Part shown: piece after piece, positions 35,301 through 47,400 of the stretch
Position numbering within the stretch: position 1 is the stretch's first letter
Layout of the letters: each line of letters begins with the position of its first letter
NCBI RefSeq assembly: GCF_000801105.2
Contig: NC_079516.1
Coordinates: 51,815,265-51,879,264 of the forward strand
From: Raphanus sativus
Lineage: Eukaryota > Streptophyta > Magnoliopsida > Brassicales > Brassicaceae
Reading direction: 5' to 3'
DNA: 64,000 nucleotides
Made by a program: the position numbers and the translations under genes
Notes under the pieces: model-generated
What the model was told of the DNA's origin: nothing
Database searches by the model: none
The model's input: only the letters and a program-made list of their open reading frames with translations

Positions 35301-35879
35301 CCACCACCATATTATTACCATTCACCACCTCCTCCAGTCAAATCCCCACCACCACCATACTACTATCACTCACCACCTCCACCGGTGAAATCTCCACCAC
35401 CACCATATTATTACCATTCCCCACCTCCTCCGGTGAAATCTCCTCCTCCACCATACTATTATCACTCACCTCCTCCACCAGTAAAATCTCCACCACCACC
35501 ATATTACTACCAATCACCACCTCCACCCGTGAAATCTCCTCCACCACCATACTACTACCATTCACCACCTCCTCCGGTGAAATCTCCACCTCCACCATAC
35601 AACTACCATTCACCTCCTCCTCCAGTGAAATCACCACCACCACCATACTACTACCATTCACCTCCTCCGCCGGTGAAATCTCCACCACCACCATACTACT
35701 ACCACTCACCTCCCCCTCCAGTCAAATCTCCACCACCACCATATTACTACCATTCACCACCTCCTCCGGTGAAATCTCCACCACCACCATACTACTACAA
35801 CTCTCCACCACCACCAGTAAAATCTCCCCCACCTCCCGTCTACATCTACGCTTCTCCCCCACCTCCTACCCATTACTAG
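32374..35879 (+). CDS. Extensin-like cell-wall protein with central Ole e 1 domain
   Basis: Two exons, 32374-33607 and 33952-35879, give 1,053 aa. The signal peptide (MATPAWSHAKVQWVVAILAL, cut near residue 27) leads to a first extensin arm built of YYYHSPPPPVKSPPPP units. Then comes a globular Pollen Ole e 1-type domain at about 383-511, from VFKVVGKVYCYRC to YGEC, with six Cys (392, 395, 419, 455, 468, 511). The second arm begins with KSPPPPTPTYVY units and returns to YYYHSPPPPVKSPPPP, ending PPPPTHY. SPPPP blocks are sites of Pro hydroxylation and arabinosylation; the YYY/YVY motifs allow Tyr cross-linking in the wall. The intron splits the Ole e 1 domain at G412. It corresponds to the At2g43150 locus. 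This copy is intact and keeps its promoter. Repeat number is likely variable, and assembly errors in the arms are possible. Confidence 0.92.
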
Positions 35880-36042
35880 GCTCGTCAAATTCAACCAAAT
35901 TTCCTCATTATTCAAGTAAGTTGCAATGCTCCAAGCCAATATGCCCCATATCCGTTTCAATATAACTTTGTTCTAAAATTTCAGTTTCTCTTTCACAGGT
36001 TTTCTTTTAAAAAATCAAATAAAGGAAGGGACAAATTCAAAG

Positions 36043-36213
36043 ATGAGAAGAAGTGAACCAAATAAGGATCGTTGCGTGGAAACCAGGAACAAGACATCTC
36101 TAACAATGATCCACATCACTTCCTCTTCTTCAGTTTCGCTCATCTTCCACTTGTGCATCATCTTCTTCGTGTCTTCATCAAGTCAAATTGTTTCCAAGAA
36201 ACCTGTTTCGTAA
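36043..36213 (+). CDS. Small ORF with signal-peptide-like segment (56 aa), unnamed
   Basis: Starts MRRSEPNKDRCVETRNK and continues MIHITSSSSVSLIFHLCIIF, a hydrophobic run followed by FVSSSSQ, which looks like a secretion signal; it ends SKKPVS. It lies 160 bases after the extensin stop and may be part of the extensin 3' UTR, since a GTAAGT...TTTCACAG pair at 35,914-36,000 could be a 3' UTR intron. The second copy (47,916) has one His-to-Tyr change and a different tail after an indel. No known peptide hormone motif is recognised. Coding status is uncertain. Confidence 0.25.
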   Translation: MRRSEPNKDRCVETRNKTSLTMIHITSSSSVSLIFHLCIIFFVSSSSQIVSKKPVS

Positions 36214-38770
36214 TTTATTTGTTGTGCATACATTTTCTATATATGTTTTTCATTAATGTAATGTGAGAGAGTGGTTAGCAAATAAAAAATGTTCAGTTTC
36301 TTCTTTCTTAAGCTTGTTTGATTTTAAGTATGATAACAGACATTCTCTTGAGCTGCCCCCGACAGCGTTTCTATCTATACGCATAAAGTTTCATTGCTTC
36401 AAACGCTGGAAAGTGGAAATAATCTTTGCGATCTTACTGGCTTATTTAATTAATTACGTTATATAGTTGGTAAGAGAATCACTTTCGTTCTCAACTAATT
36501 TCTACCTGTTTTTTTTTCTATATTTGACAAGTGAGCAATAAACACCGGATTTAAAGTTACTTTCTGAAAATTCAAAATTAAAAAGTTTATTTCATTAAAG
36601 CTAACACAAACTCTTGAAATGATTTTTTTTTAAATTAACCACAGTATTCGGCAACCGAAATCAACCGACTATTCTGTGGATCCTATAAATACAATGTTAA
36701 ATTATCTGGTGGTCTACGGGGATTGAACTGTCGGTTCACTGTATTAGGGTTATCCCTCGAGTGCCACTAACCTAAGATTCTGGGTAGATTTAATACATAA
36801 TTTATATTTTTTGTGGAATATAATTTATATCTTTGTATACTTTGTAACTGAAAAAATCGAACCAAAACACATGAACACGTGTGAAAAAGCTGGTAATTGC
36901 CCAAGAGTATCAAAGGTCAGTGGTTGTAATTTGGGCTTTGGTTATATTCATAGCCTTACAGCTGGCAAAATATTAGCTGATTTTAAGGCCCATTGTGGGA
37001 ACCTGATTATGTTTACACACTAATCCAATATCCTAGAATTTTAATTATCAGATTTTGAATCCAGTCCAAATCTTCTAAAGTAGTTTAAAATAAAATAATT
37101 ATACTATTTATAAAAATAACTAAAACATAATAAAATATAATATTTAGTAATACAAATTTAGAATTTAGAATATCATATTTTCAAATGCAGATTTTAAATC
37201 GAATAATCTTGAATATTTTATCCAAATCTAAATCGACAATTATCATTATCTTAATGTTGTTCTCTAGGTCAACAATGATGAAACTATGTATATGGTTTCA
37301 TAGTTCAACAAAAAGTCATTAATATTATTGTGAGAATATAAATTTCCTAGTACATGAGTAATATATATAAATAATATATAAAAGGTGGATATAGTTTAAT
37401 TATTACCGATTGATTTTAAACTGAGTATCTATACTAAAATCTGAGTTTAACATGGTTGCAAAGTCCAAATACATTTTTTCAACTGAATTGATCTGGCATA
37501 AAAAAAAAGAGATTCGATTGATCATAAATCAATTTGGCCGAAATGGTCTGATTGTCCGACAAAACTAAATTTTAAATTGAAATATTGTTAAGATTAATGG
37601 TTATAAAATCATCATTTCAAAAGAAAATATAAGAACATGAGTTTTTACATTTGAAATTATCAATTAATTTTAAATTGAAGATCTATAATAAATCCTGATT
37701 TAACAACTATTTCTTATGCAAAAGAAATTAGATAAGCATATTCATCGATTTTCAAAATGTATATGAGACCACGGAAATATTATTGAAGTTTTGAGAAGAA
37801 AAAAACACTTTATTTATACATCAATTTCACTCATAAAAACGTGCTCAGACCAAACTAATAATTGTGTCATCTTAAATTAAACAATACGAAAATGAATAAG
37901 AAACAGCTGTGAATTTTGCCGCTTAATATTCTGCGTGTTGTCTAATTATTTTATTTATCCAAATCAGTATTTACCATTTTTCCTAATTTGTTTAATTAAT
38001 TATATTTCGATTGAATTTTCTCCTTCTGGCTGCTATTTTTTCTTCCCGAAAATTCAGAGAGACAATAATAATAATCAGAAAGTGCTAAAAAGCTTTAAAA
38101 AAACGCAGGAAGGAGGAGGAGGAGGAGGAGGAGGAGGAAGAGACCATCTCCACCTTCAAAAAACAGATAGAAAGAGAGAGAGAGAGAGGCCACAACGCTT
38201 TGATTCTTTTCGTACGTTCCTCTTCTCCGTACCTCGCCAGATCCGCGATCCGATCCTCGTCTAAGTTTTACATTTCCTGTACGTACGATCCGATCCAGCT
38301 GAGAATAGATTCACTGTTTATCATATTTAGGTTTCATTTCGATTTTGATTAGATCTGTGTTTCCTTTTTCGAAATTGGTAAAGATCTGTGGGAGCTGCTG
38401 CACTTTTTGAATGTCAAATCTTCGTAACTGATCGGTTTTGATTTGAATTTTTTAGGCTGTGTAAGTAAGTATCCCGGATTATCGATTTGAATTGCTGTTC
38501 TATATCATTTGATTGCCAGGTGGCGTTTTTTTGTTTCCTTGATTAGTGTTTAGGTTTGGAAGCAATCCGATCATGGACTCACGTTGTTTTTTTTGCTAAA
38601 TGATTCGTAGTATCTCTTATTGGATTCGTCTTTCTATTAAACTTCATTTTGTATACTCATTGTGAATGTAACTTTGTTTTATATTTTGTTTGAAACAGTT
38701 TGACATCAAAGGCTTCGTAGAGGGTGTTTAACGCATTTGTTTGTTCCTGGAACGAACATATACGAAGAAG
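36214..38770. other. Extensin-epsin intergenic region, copy 1, with epsin 5' UTR
   Basis: 36,618-36,785 is a segment absent from copy 2. It includes GGTGGTCTACGGGGATTGAA, with faint tRNA/SINE flavour. 36,800-37,900 differs from copy 2 at roughly one site in ten by eye. From about 38,045 the DNA becomes nearly identical again and reads as epsin 5' UTR: a (GGA)n run, a GA run and probable UTR introns. No other gene is seen. Confidence 0.55.
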
Positions 38771-41700
38771 ATGAAGAAAGTCTTCGGTCAAACTGTCAGA
38801 GACCTGTAAGGATTATAATGCCTGGAATGGAACTCAATGATATCCCCAAGGCCAATTCGTGGTTTATTCTTTTTTTTTTTTTTCTGAATTAACAAATGGT
38901 TGATTTTGTGTAATGATTTTTTTTTTTTAGCAAGAGAGAGGTCAACAAGAAAGTTCTTAAAGTCCCTGGAATAGAACAGAAGGTAAAGGATACTCGCTTC
39001 TTCTCTGTTTTTTTGGTTGTGTAGATCAGTTTCTTTATTATTATTTATTTTCCCTACAAGTTCAAATTTAAAGTGAGATTTAAAACATAGTTTCATGCTT
39101 TTTCGCACTTGGTCTTTTTCCTCTACAGGTTCTAGATGCTACTAGCAATGAGCCATGGGGACCTCATGGATCACTTCTGGCTGATCTTGCGCAAGCTTCA
39201 AGAAATTAGTTACTACAACCCCCTTCCATCTGCTATAAAATTACTGTAATTATGATAGCACACAGGACTGACAGAAATGTTACTTTCCCTTGCAGCCATG
39301 AATACCAGCTGATCATGGGGGTCATATGGAAACGACTTAGCGACACTGGAAAGAACTGGAGGCACGTCTATAAGGTGATAAATATTAATGCTTTTTTTCT
39401 TGTTTTATATTGCTGTAGCAGTGAGTGAAACTATTTTTGTGTTGGTTTAACTCTTCTATCCACTTCAGGCTTTGACAGTTTTGGAGTACATGGTAGGCCA
39501 TGGGTCAGAACGTGTTATAGACGAGATTAGAGAGCGTGCATATCAAATCTCGGTAATTGACCATGCGAAGTTCACCATTTAGAAGTATTCAGCATCAAAA
39601 TATTTTTTTTGTGCCTATCTCAGCAGTTGACTATCTTGCGTCCATTTTTCCATGTGGCAGACATTGTCCGATTTTCAGTATATTGATTCTGGTGGTAGAG
39701 ACCAAGGAAGCAATGTTAGAAAGAAATCACAGAGCCTGGTGGCGTTGGTTAATGACAAAGAAAGAATCGCTGAGGTCAGAGAGAAGGCTGCAGCTAACAG
39801 AGATAAGTAAGTAGCTTGTTAATTTTTAACATTTTTTCAAATTGATTGAGCCTTCTCTCAGTGATGGTCATGCGGGGCACTTGTTTGTTTTCTGGTTGCT
39901 AGTGGCCTAACAACTGTTATTATGTCTCCTATTAGTCTAGTCTATCAATTTATGGCACTTAAAGTCTTATTAGTTTCTCACTTTGAATGTTTTTAGTTCA
40001 TAGAGATAGAAAATTACATGTCTTTGGGTTCAATAAATATGTTTTATGAGCTGAACTTATCAACGTGACATTATTTTTACAACAGGTATCGCAGCTCAGC
40101 ACCAGGTGGGATGTATAAGCCTTCAGGAGGATATGGGGACAGATATGATTACGGATCCCGGGATGACGAGCGAAGTAGTTATGGGAGAGAAAGAGAATAT
40201 GGTTACAGGGATGATGATAGAAACAGTCGTGATGGAGATCGTTACTCTGAAGACCGGTATGGGAGAGATGGTAACAGGGAAGATGATTACAGGGGAAGGA
40301 GCAAAAGTGTTGATAACTTCCCACATAGTTCACGGGGTAGGAGTTCTGATAGGGAACGGACATTTGAGGATGATGGCCATTCTTCATCACGGTATGTTGA
40401 TCTGAAGTTTCCTTTGGACTTGATCTAAAGAAGAAGGGAACAATTTTGAGATTTAATCAACACTGTTGGATGGAATTTTTTTATTTGAATAGTAGCTTAG
40501 CAGTCCTTGGTGTCAAAAAGCATGTTTCGAGCACTTTTTAGTCTAGTTTCGTTTATACAATAAAACATTCCTCTTTATCGTGTAGGGGTAGTAATGCTCG
40601 AGCTGATGACAATTCTCAGGATGGGAGGTAATTTCTGATGAAGTTTGGGCCTTTTCTGATTGTATTAAGTTTTCTAAATTTATTCAACTCATATCTATCT
40701 TCTTTCGGAATTATATATATATGATAGAGGTTCGCTCCAGAGGAAGTTTTCTGAGCAAAATATTGGTGCTCCACCTAGTTATGAAGAAGCTGTCAGTGAA
40801 TCACGGAGCCCTGTATATAGTGAAAGGTGACAATTCTCTGCTATGCAGATTCAGAGCTACCTTGGTTTTATTGGTTCTGATGAATCTTTTTATGCCAGGG
40901 ATGGTGGGGAGACCCCACAAGCTGCTGCTCCAGCAGCTGCTTCTCCTCCTCCTCCACAAGCTGTTGCTCCAGGAGCTTCTTCTCCTCCTCCTCCACAAGT
41001 TGCTGCCCCAGGGGCTGCTTCTCCTCCTACTGGAAGCAACACAGACAATAACTCTGCTGGTTTTGTTACTGAATCTTCTCCGCAGAAATTTGAGACTTTT
41101 GATGAATTTGATCCACGCGGTGCATTTACAGGTACAGAATTCTCGACGCTTGCGATTTCTTCAATTTCTAGTTTGTTAGATCTTTGGAATTTCCTCAGCT
41201 TCTTGCCTTTCAAACTCCTCTGCTGGATAGAGATTAATTTTCATTGTTAGTTTGGTTTGTTATGTACATCAACCTCTTTACTGGTTCTAAGTGTGAACGT
41301 TGTGCTTCGTTTCTTTTCCAGCTGCCCCTCCAGCATATGCATCTGCAGACGGTGCTTCAGCTCCTCCGACAGTGGCTTCGACAACTGCTCCTCCCACCTC
41401 AAACAGTGTCGAGATGGACTTACTTGACTCCCTCGCAGACGTATTTTCATCAAATGCATTGGCCATTGTACCTGCTGATTCTACATCTGGAGAAACCAAC
41501 GGACAATCAAATGCTCCATCATTTTCTACATCGCAGCCATCAACTCAGGTATCGACACAGGCCTAACCAGTTGTACTGGGGATGTCCCTTTTCTCTTCTT
41601 TGTAACATTTATATTATTGTTGACTAAAATCTTCCACCACTGTACAGCCGTTTGATGACCCATTTGGTGAGTCTCCTTTCAAAGCCTTCACTTCTACGGA

Positions 41701-43151
41701 CACCGACTCAAACCCGCAGCAAAGCTTTGGCGCTCCTTTCCAGCCAACACCACCAGCCTTCACCTCGGAGGCCTCACATACTGATACTACTGCTCATAAC
41801 TTTGGATTTGAGGACTCATTTACTGCTGCTAATCCTGAACCTGCTGGTCAGAATGTGCAATCTCCATCAAACTCCCCAGGTTTGCCTCAAGAACAGTTTG
41901 CCACATCTCATAGTGATATTGATATTCTTGCTGGCATTCTCCCACCATCTGGTCCTCCAACTTCACTTCCACATCACTCGGGTGCCTCAGCTCCAACATC
42001 TCAGTTTCCTCACAGTGGAAACAACATGTATGAGGGATTTAATCCTCAGCCGGTAAATGCAGCTCCAAACATGCCCGGACAAACTCCATTTGGACAAGGT
42101 GTACAACCATATAACATGGTTCCTCATTCACAAAACATGACTGGAGGCACACCGTATCACAGTGGAGGCTTCATGCACCAGCCTGGCTCAGCGAATTACA
42201 ACCCTGGAGTAGTAACTTCACACCCTACAAGCGAAAGCTTCCTTCCACGACCAGTTGCTGCCGCTTCATCCAGCTCACAGACTCCTTATTCTAACGCCAG
42301 TGGACCAGCCGGTCAGTTCATGGCACACCAGGGTCATGGAATGCCACCTTCCCATGTTCCACAAAGAACTCAATCTGGGCCTGTTACTATGCAAGGGAAC
42401 AACAATTTCATGGGAGACATGTTCTCCCAACCTGGGCGAACAAACTCCTTGTCGTCATCGTCATCTCAACCAGATCTCACACCTTTCACAGGAGCGATTG
42501 AGATTGTTCCTCAGCCTCAGAAAAAGTTTGAGCCGAAATCATCAATCTGGGCAGACACGTTGAGCAGGGGTCTTGTCAACTTTAACATATCTGGACGTAA
42601 GATAGATTTCCGCCACAACAAAATGCCACCGATTTTGAAGCAAACTTTCTAACATCTTCCTTTTCAACTTATGTGCAGCTAAAACAAATCCATTGGCAGA
42701 CATAGGAGTTGACTTTGAGGCGATCAACAGGAGGGAGAAACGGCTTGAGAAACCTACAAACACACCAGCACCAACATCGACTATCAACATGGGTAAAGCA
42801 ATGGGATCAGGAACTGGCTTAGGGCGTGCAGGTGCAAATGCTATGAGACCTCCACCAAATCCAATGGTAGGCTCTGGCATGCCCATGGGCGGTGGGGGAA
42901 TGGGTGTTGGTGGGTATGGGGGTATGAACCAAAACCAACAACCCATGGGTATGGGTATGGGAATGGGACCAGGCATGAACATGAACATGAACATGGGAGG
43001 AGGATATGGCCAAGGCTATCCAATGCAACCACAAAACCCAGGGATGGTCCCTGGTCAGAACATGCCAGGCAACAACAACAACTATAATCCTATGATGGGT
43101 CAAGGCGGTTACAATCCTCAACAACAACAATATGGTGGTGGATACCGGTAA
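38771..43151 (+). CDS. EPSIN2: Epsin (ENTH-domain clathrin adaptor), copy 1
   Basis: Thirteen coding exons: 38771-38805, 38931-38982, 39129-39208, 39296-39374, 39469-39552, 39661-39806, 40086-40391, 40586-40627, 40728-40826, 40899-41131, 41322-41548, 41648-42596 and 42679-43151 (2,805 nt, 934 aa). The N-terminus [20 protein letters not shown] starts the ENTH domain (to about residue 145), which binds phosphoinositides. An Arg/Asp/Tyr-rich linker follows, then Pro/Ala segments, a DDPFG motif near residue 465 (adaptor ear-binding DPF type) and a Gln/Met/Gly-rich tail ending [10 protein letters not shown]. It acts in clathrin-coated vesicle traffic at the trans-Golgi/plasma membrane. Orthologue of At2g43160. 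It differs from copy 2 by Leu instead of Phe in the [10 protein letters not shown] stretch. No lesion was found. Confidence 0.95.
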
Positions 43152-44215
43152 GAGACCAAAGCCAAAAAATAACCACACTAGACACCGCTTGTAATATCAA
43201 GAACGGAACACACTCTAGTTCCGCCTTTGCCCTTTTATATTACCTTTTACATGAGATATGTAATATCAGTGGACAAAAGTAGTTGGGTTTGGCCAGCCGC
43301 TTCACGGAAGTACTCAGCTTACAGTATTCACCCGGTTCCTCGGAGTTTCTTTGCCTATTGATCTTCACCATCATTCTTTTTTCTCCTCTTTTTTTATTAG
43401 TATGGACCAAAACTGAGAGTGCTTTGTTGTTATACTTGTACCGGTGATCCCTCGTGTCTGCCCTTTTTGTTATATGCATATAATTTTTTTTTTTATTACA
43501 TTTGTTTTGGGTTTCATGTATTGAATATTTGTATAACATTTTCTATGACGGAACAAATAAAATATTTCTTTTCTCTCTGTCTTTTACATGTTTGTTGACT
43601 GTATTCTCTTTCCAATTCGATTTCGGTTTGTGGTATAACTATCTCTTTTATCCGAATTAATTTTGTAAACAACACTACTATTCTTTTTTTTTTTCTTGTG
43701 TGCGCACGTCAAAAGACAGTCAAAGCATGTCACGTGAGCTTATTAGGTTTCACGTGATCATCTCCCTTCTTTCCTTCTTCAATAGAGAGACATATCTCTT
43801 GTACATCGGCCGACTTCATAAAAAAATAAACTTTTCCTTCCGTTTACTCTCTCTTCCGGCCGATAGAAACTCAGGTCAGTAGCTCGCCGTGCATCGACGA
43901 TTAATAAGGTTTATTTCAATTTCGTGTTCTCTTTGGTTCTAAATTTCCAGTTTCATTACTTTTGCTCTTCTAGTCTTTTGGTTAAGAGACGAACTTGTGT
44001 TTGATCAGATTTTGCATTGATTTGTATTTTTATTTCTAATGTTTGACAGTTAAATTGAGCTTAGTTATGACTTATGACATAAACACAAGTTCCTAACTCT
44101 CTTGAAATTGTTAAGAATTTGCAGAAAGATTTGTGCTTTTTTTTCCGTAGGGTTTTGAAAAGGAATGATTTTTTAATTATTTCCGTAGGTTTGGTGTTTT
44201 CATCTGGGCTTGCAA
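43152..44215. other. Epsin 3' flank and POP4 promoter/5' UTR, copy 1
   Basis: Nearly or fully identical to 56,204-57,267 of copy 2. It contains the epsin 3' UTR (to about 43,565), two G-boxes and a CT-rich leader. No additional gene. Confidence 0.6.
43731..43756 (+). promoter_or_regulatory. Two G-boxes in POP4 promoter, copy 1
   Basis: CACGTG at 43731-43736 and 43751-43756, about 460-485 bases before the ATG. The second sits in the palindrome TCACGTGA. Repeated exactly in copy 2. Confidence 0.5.
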
Positions 44216-44449
44216 ATGGCTACAGAGACGGTTGTTCATGATCCGAGAAAACGTTCAATGGATGCTATCCAACAAAGACTTCAAAAAGATCAGCTTCGTC
44301 AACAACAACAACAACAACAAAAGAATGATAAAGACAAGAAGGGAGCTTCTGATGATGCCAATGTCTCTTCTTCTAAACAACCACTTAAAGCTCACTCACT
44401 GCCTCCTACTCCTCTTCCAAAGAAACCAATGTCTCACCGCCGCCGGTAA
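44216..44449 (+). pseudogene. POP4 truncated at the duplication junction
   Basis: It starts MATETVVHDPRKRSMDAIQQ exactly like the complete POP4 at 57,268 and is identical through PLPKKP. The junction follows, and seven further codons (MSHRRR, stop) come from out-of-frame extensin DNA. The 77-residue product lacks the whole RNA-binding Pop4 domain. The promoter and 5' UTR were copied intact, so the gene may still be transcribed, reading into the extensin repeats antithetically to their original start. Almost surely no RNase P function. Confidence 0.9.
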
Positions 44450-47400
44450 AATCTCCTCCCCCTCCTTATGTATATCACTCTCCTCCTCCTCCGGTGAAGT
44501 CTCCTCCACCACCTTATTACTACCACTCTCCACCACCACCCGTGAAATCTCCTCCCCCTCCTTATGTATATCACTCTCCTCCTCCTCCGGTTAAGTCTCC
44601 TCCACCACCGTATTACTATCACTCTCCACCACCGCCGGTGAAATCTCCTCCACCACCATATTATTACCATTCTCCACCACCACCGGTTAAATCTCCACCG
44701 CCACCATACTACTATCACTCGCCACCACCTCCGGTCAAATCTCCACCGCCACCATACTACTACCACTCTCCACCTCCTCCGGTCAAGTCTCCTCCGCCAC
44801 CATATTACTACCATTCTCCACCTCCTCCGGTCAAATCTCCACCACCACCATACTACTACCACTCTCCACCTCCTCCGGTCAAGTCTCCACCACCACCATA
44901 CTACTATCACTCTCCACCGCCTCCGGTCAAATCTCCACCACCACCATACTATTACCACTCTCCACCTCCTCCGGTCAAGTCTCCACCACCACCGTACTAC
45001 TACCATTCTCCTCCTCCTCCGGTGAAGTCTCCACCACCACCGTATTACTACCACTCTCCTCCTCCTCCGGTTAAATCTCCACCACCACCACCATACTACT
45101 ATCACTCTCCACCACCACCGGTCAAATCCCCACCACCACCATATTATTACCACTCTCCTCCTCCTCCAGTTAAGTCACCACCTCCACCTTACTATTACTC
45201 ATCCCCACCACCACCAAAGTCTTACCCTCCACCATACTACTACTCATCTCCTCCACCGCCACCAAAGTCGTACTCGCCACCGTACTACTACTCATCACCA
45301 CCACCTCCGGTGTCATACCCCCATCCTCACCCACACCCACATCCACTTGTCTTCAAAGTTGTAGGTAAAGTGTATTGTTACAGATGTTATGACTGGACTT
45401 ACCCCAAAAAGTCCCACGATAAGAAGCATCTCAAAGGTAATTAAGTGTTCCACATTCAATAATTAATGTCTTAATCGTAGATTTCTTAATTATTTAAACA
45501 AAATATTATCTTGATGATTATATGATGATTATAGGCTTATAAGTAGGATTTAAATAACAAGCATAAATGTATCGTACAGTGATCGTTGCATCCTTGCATT
45601 GCATGAAGTCTAGATTATTTATTAGTGGAGAAAAGAAAACGATTTAGTCAAGAAAAAGACAAGAATCTGTTATTGGCTTAAACAATCCAAAGAGATCAAA
45701 CAAGCAAAATTGATTTAGTAGATACCAACTAAAAGGACACAAATTGATACTTAAATAATTTTATTTTTTGCCATATATAGGTGCTGTTGTGGAAGTGACT
45801 TGTAAGGCCGGTGATAAGACAGTAAAGGCATACGGAAAGACTAAAATCAACGGTAAATATGCAATCACCGTTAAGGGATACAACTACCTTTAATACGGTG
45901 GCGAAGTCTGCACGGCCAAGCTTCACGCGCCGCCTAAAGGCTCACCGTGTAACATTCCTACAAGTTACCATATGGGTAACAAAGGTGCAAAACTTCATGT
46001 GAAATCAAAGACAAAGTACGAGGTTGTGCTCTATGCCAAGTCCTTCGCTTATGCACCTAAGAAACCTTACGGAGAATGCCGCAAACCAGCTCCTTACCAT
46101 CCTCCTTACTACTACAAATCTCCACCACCACCATCTCCGGTTTACTACTACAAGTCACCACCACCACCGACTCCTACCTATGTCTACAAATTTCCACCAC
46201 CACCAACTCCGACTTACGTCTACAAGTCACCGCCTCCTCCTCCAACCCCAACATATGTTTACAAGTCTCCTCCACCACCAACCCCAACTTACGTCTACAA
46301 ATCACCACCACCACCGACCCCAACTTACGTCTACAAGTCGCCTCCTCCACCTACCCCAACTTACGTCTACAAATCACCACCACCACCAACTCCAACTTAC
46401 GTCTACAAGTCGCCTCCTCCACCTACCCCAACTTATATTTACAAATCACCACCACCACCGACTCCGACATATGTTTACAAGTCTCCACCGCCGCCAACTC
46501 CGACATATGTTTAGAAGTCTCCACCGCCACCAACTCCAACTTATGTTTACAAGTCGCCACCTCCACCAACCCCTACATATATCTATAAGTCACCACCTCC
46601 ACCTACTCCGACCTACGTCTACAAGTCACCACCACCTCCAACTCACACTCCTACACCGTATTACTACCATTCTCCACCACCACCGGTAAAGTCTCCTCCA
46701 CCTCCGTATTACTACCATTCACCACCACCACCAGTTAAATCCCCACCACCACCATACTACTATCACTCACCACCTCCGCCGGTCAAGTCTCCTCCACCAC
46801 CATATTACTACCATTCACCACCCCCTCCCGTGAAATCTCCTCCCCACCTTACTACTACCATTCGCCACCCCCTCCAGTGAAGTCTCCTCCTCCACCTCAC
46901 TACTATCACTCCCCACCTCCTCCAGTGAAATCACCACCACCACCATATTACTACCATTCTCCGCCACCTCCCGTGAAATCTCCACCACCACCATACTATT
47001 ACCACTCACCACCCCCTCCAGTAAAATCACCCCCACCACCATATTACTATCACTCCCCACCTCCTCCAGTGAAATCCCCACCACCACCATACTACTATCA
47101 CTCTCCACCACCACCGGTGAAATCCCCACCACCACCATATTATTACCATTCACCACCTCCTCCAGTCAAATCCCCACCACCACCATACTACTATCACTCA
47201 CCACCTCCACCGGTGAAATCTCCACCACCACCATATTATTACCATTCCCCACCTCCTCCGGTGAAATCTCCTCCTCCACCATACTATTATCACTCACCTC
47301 CTCCACCAGTGAAATCTCCTCCGCCACCATACTACTACCATTCACCACCTCCACCCGTGAAATCTCCTCCGCCACCATACTACTACCATTCACCACCTCC

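Larger units (their letters stand above)
32599..44430 (+). repeat. Tandem segmental duplication, copy 1 (11.83 kb)
   Basis: This block starts inside the extensin first arm, contains the rest of that gene and a full epsin2 gene, and ends inside POP4 exon 1. It is repeated directly from 44,434. The offset between copies is about 11,829 in the first extensin exon and 13,052 across most of epsin and POP4. The difference is mainly two transposon insertions in copy 2. It is best read as one tandem duplication with a single new junction near 44,431. Confidence 0.93.

Noticed and set aside
40998..43178. Many Leu- or Val-rich ORFs on both strands across the epsin genes
   Set aside because: Shadows of the Gln/Pro/Gly-rich epsin coding exons; the spliced ENTH-containing frame explains the DNA.
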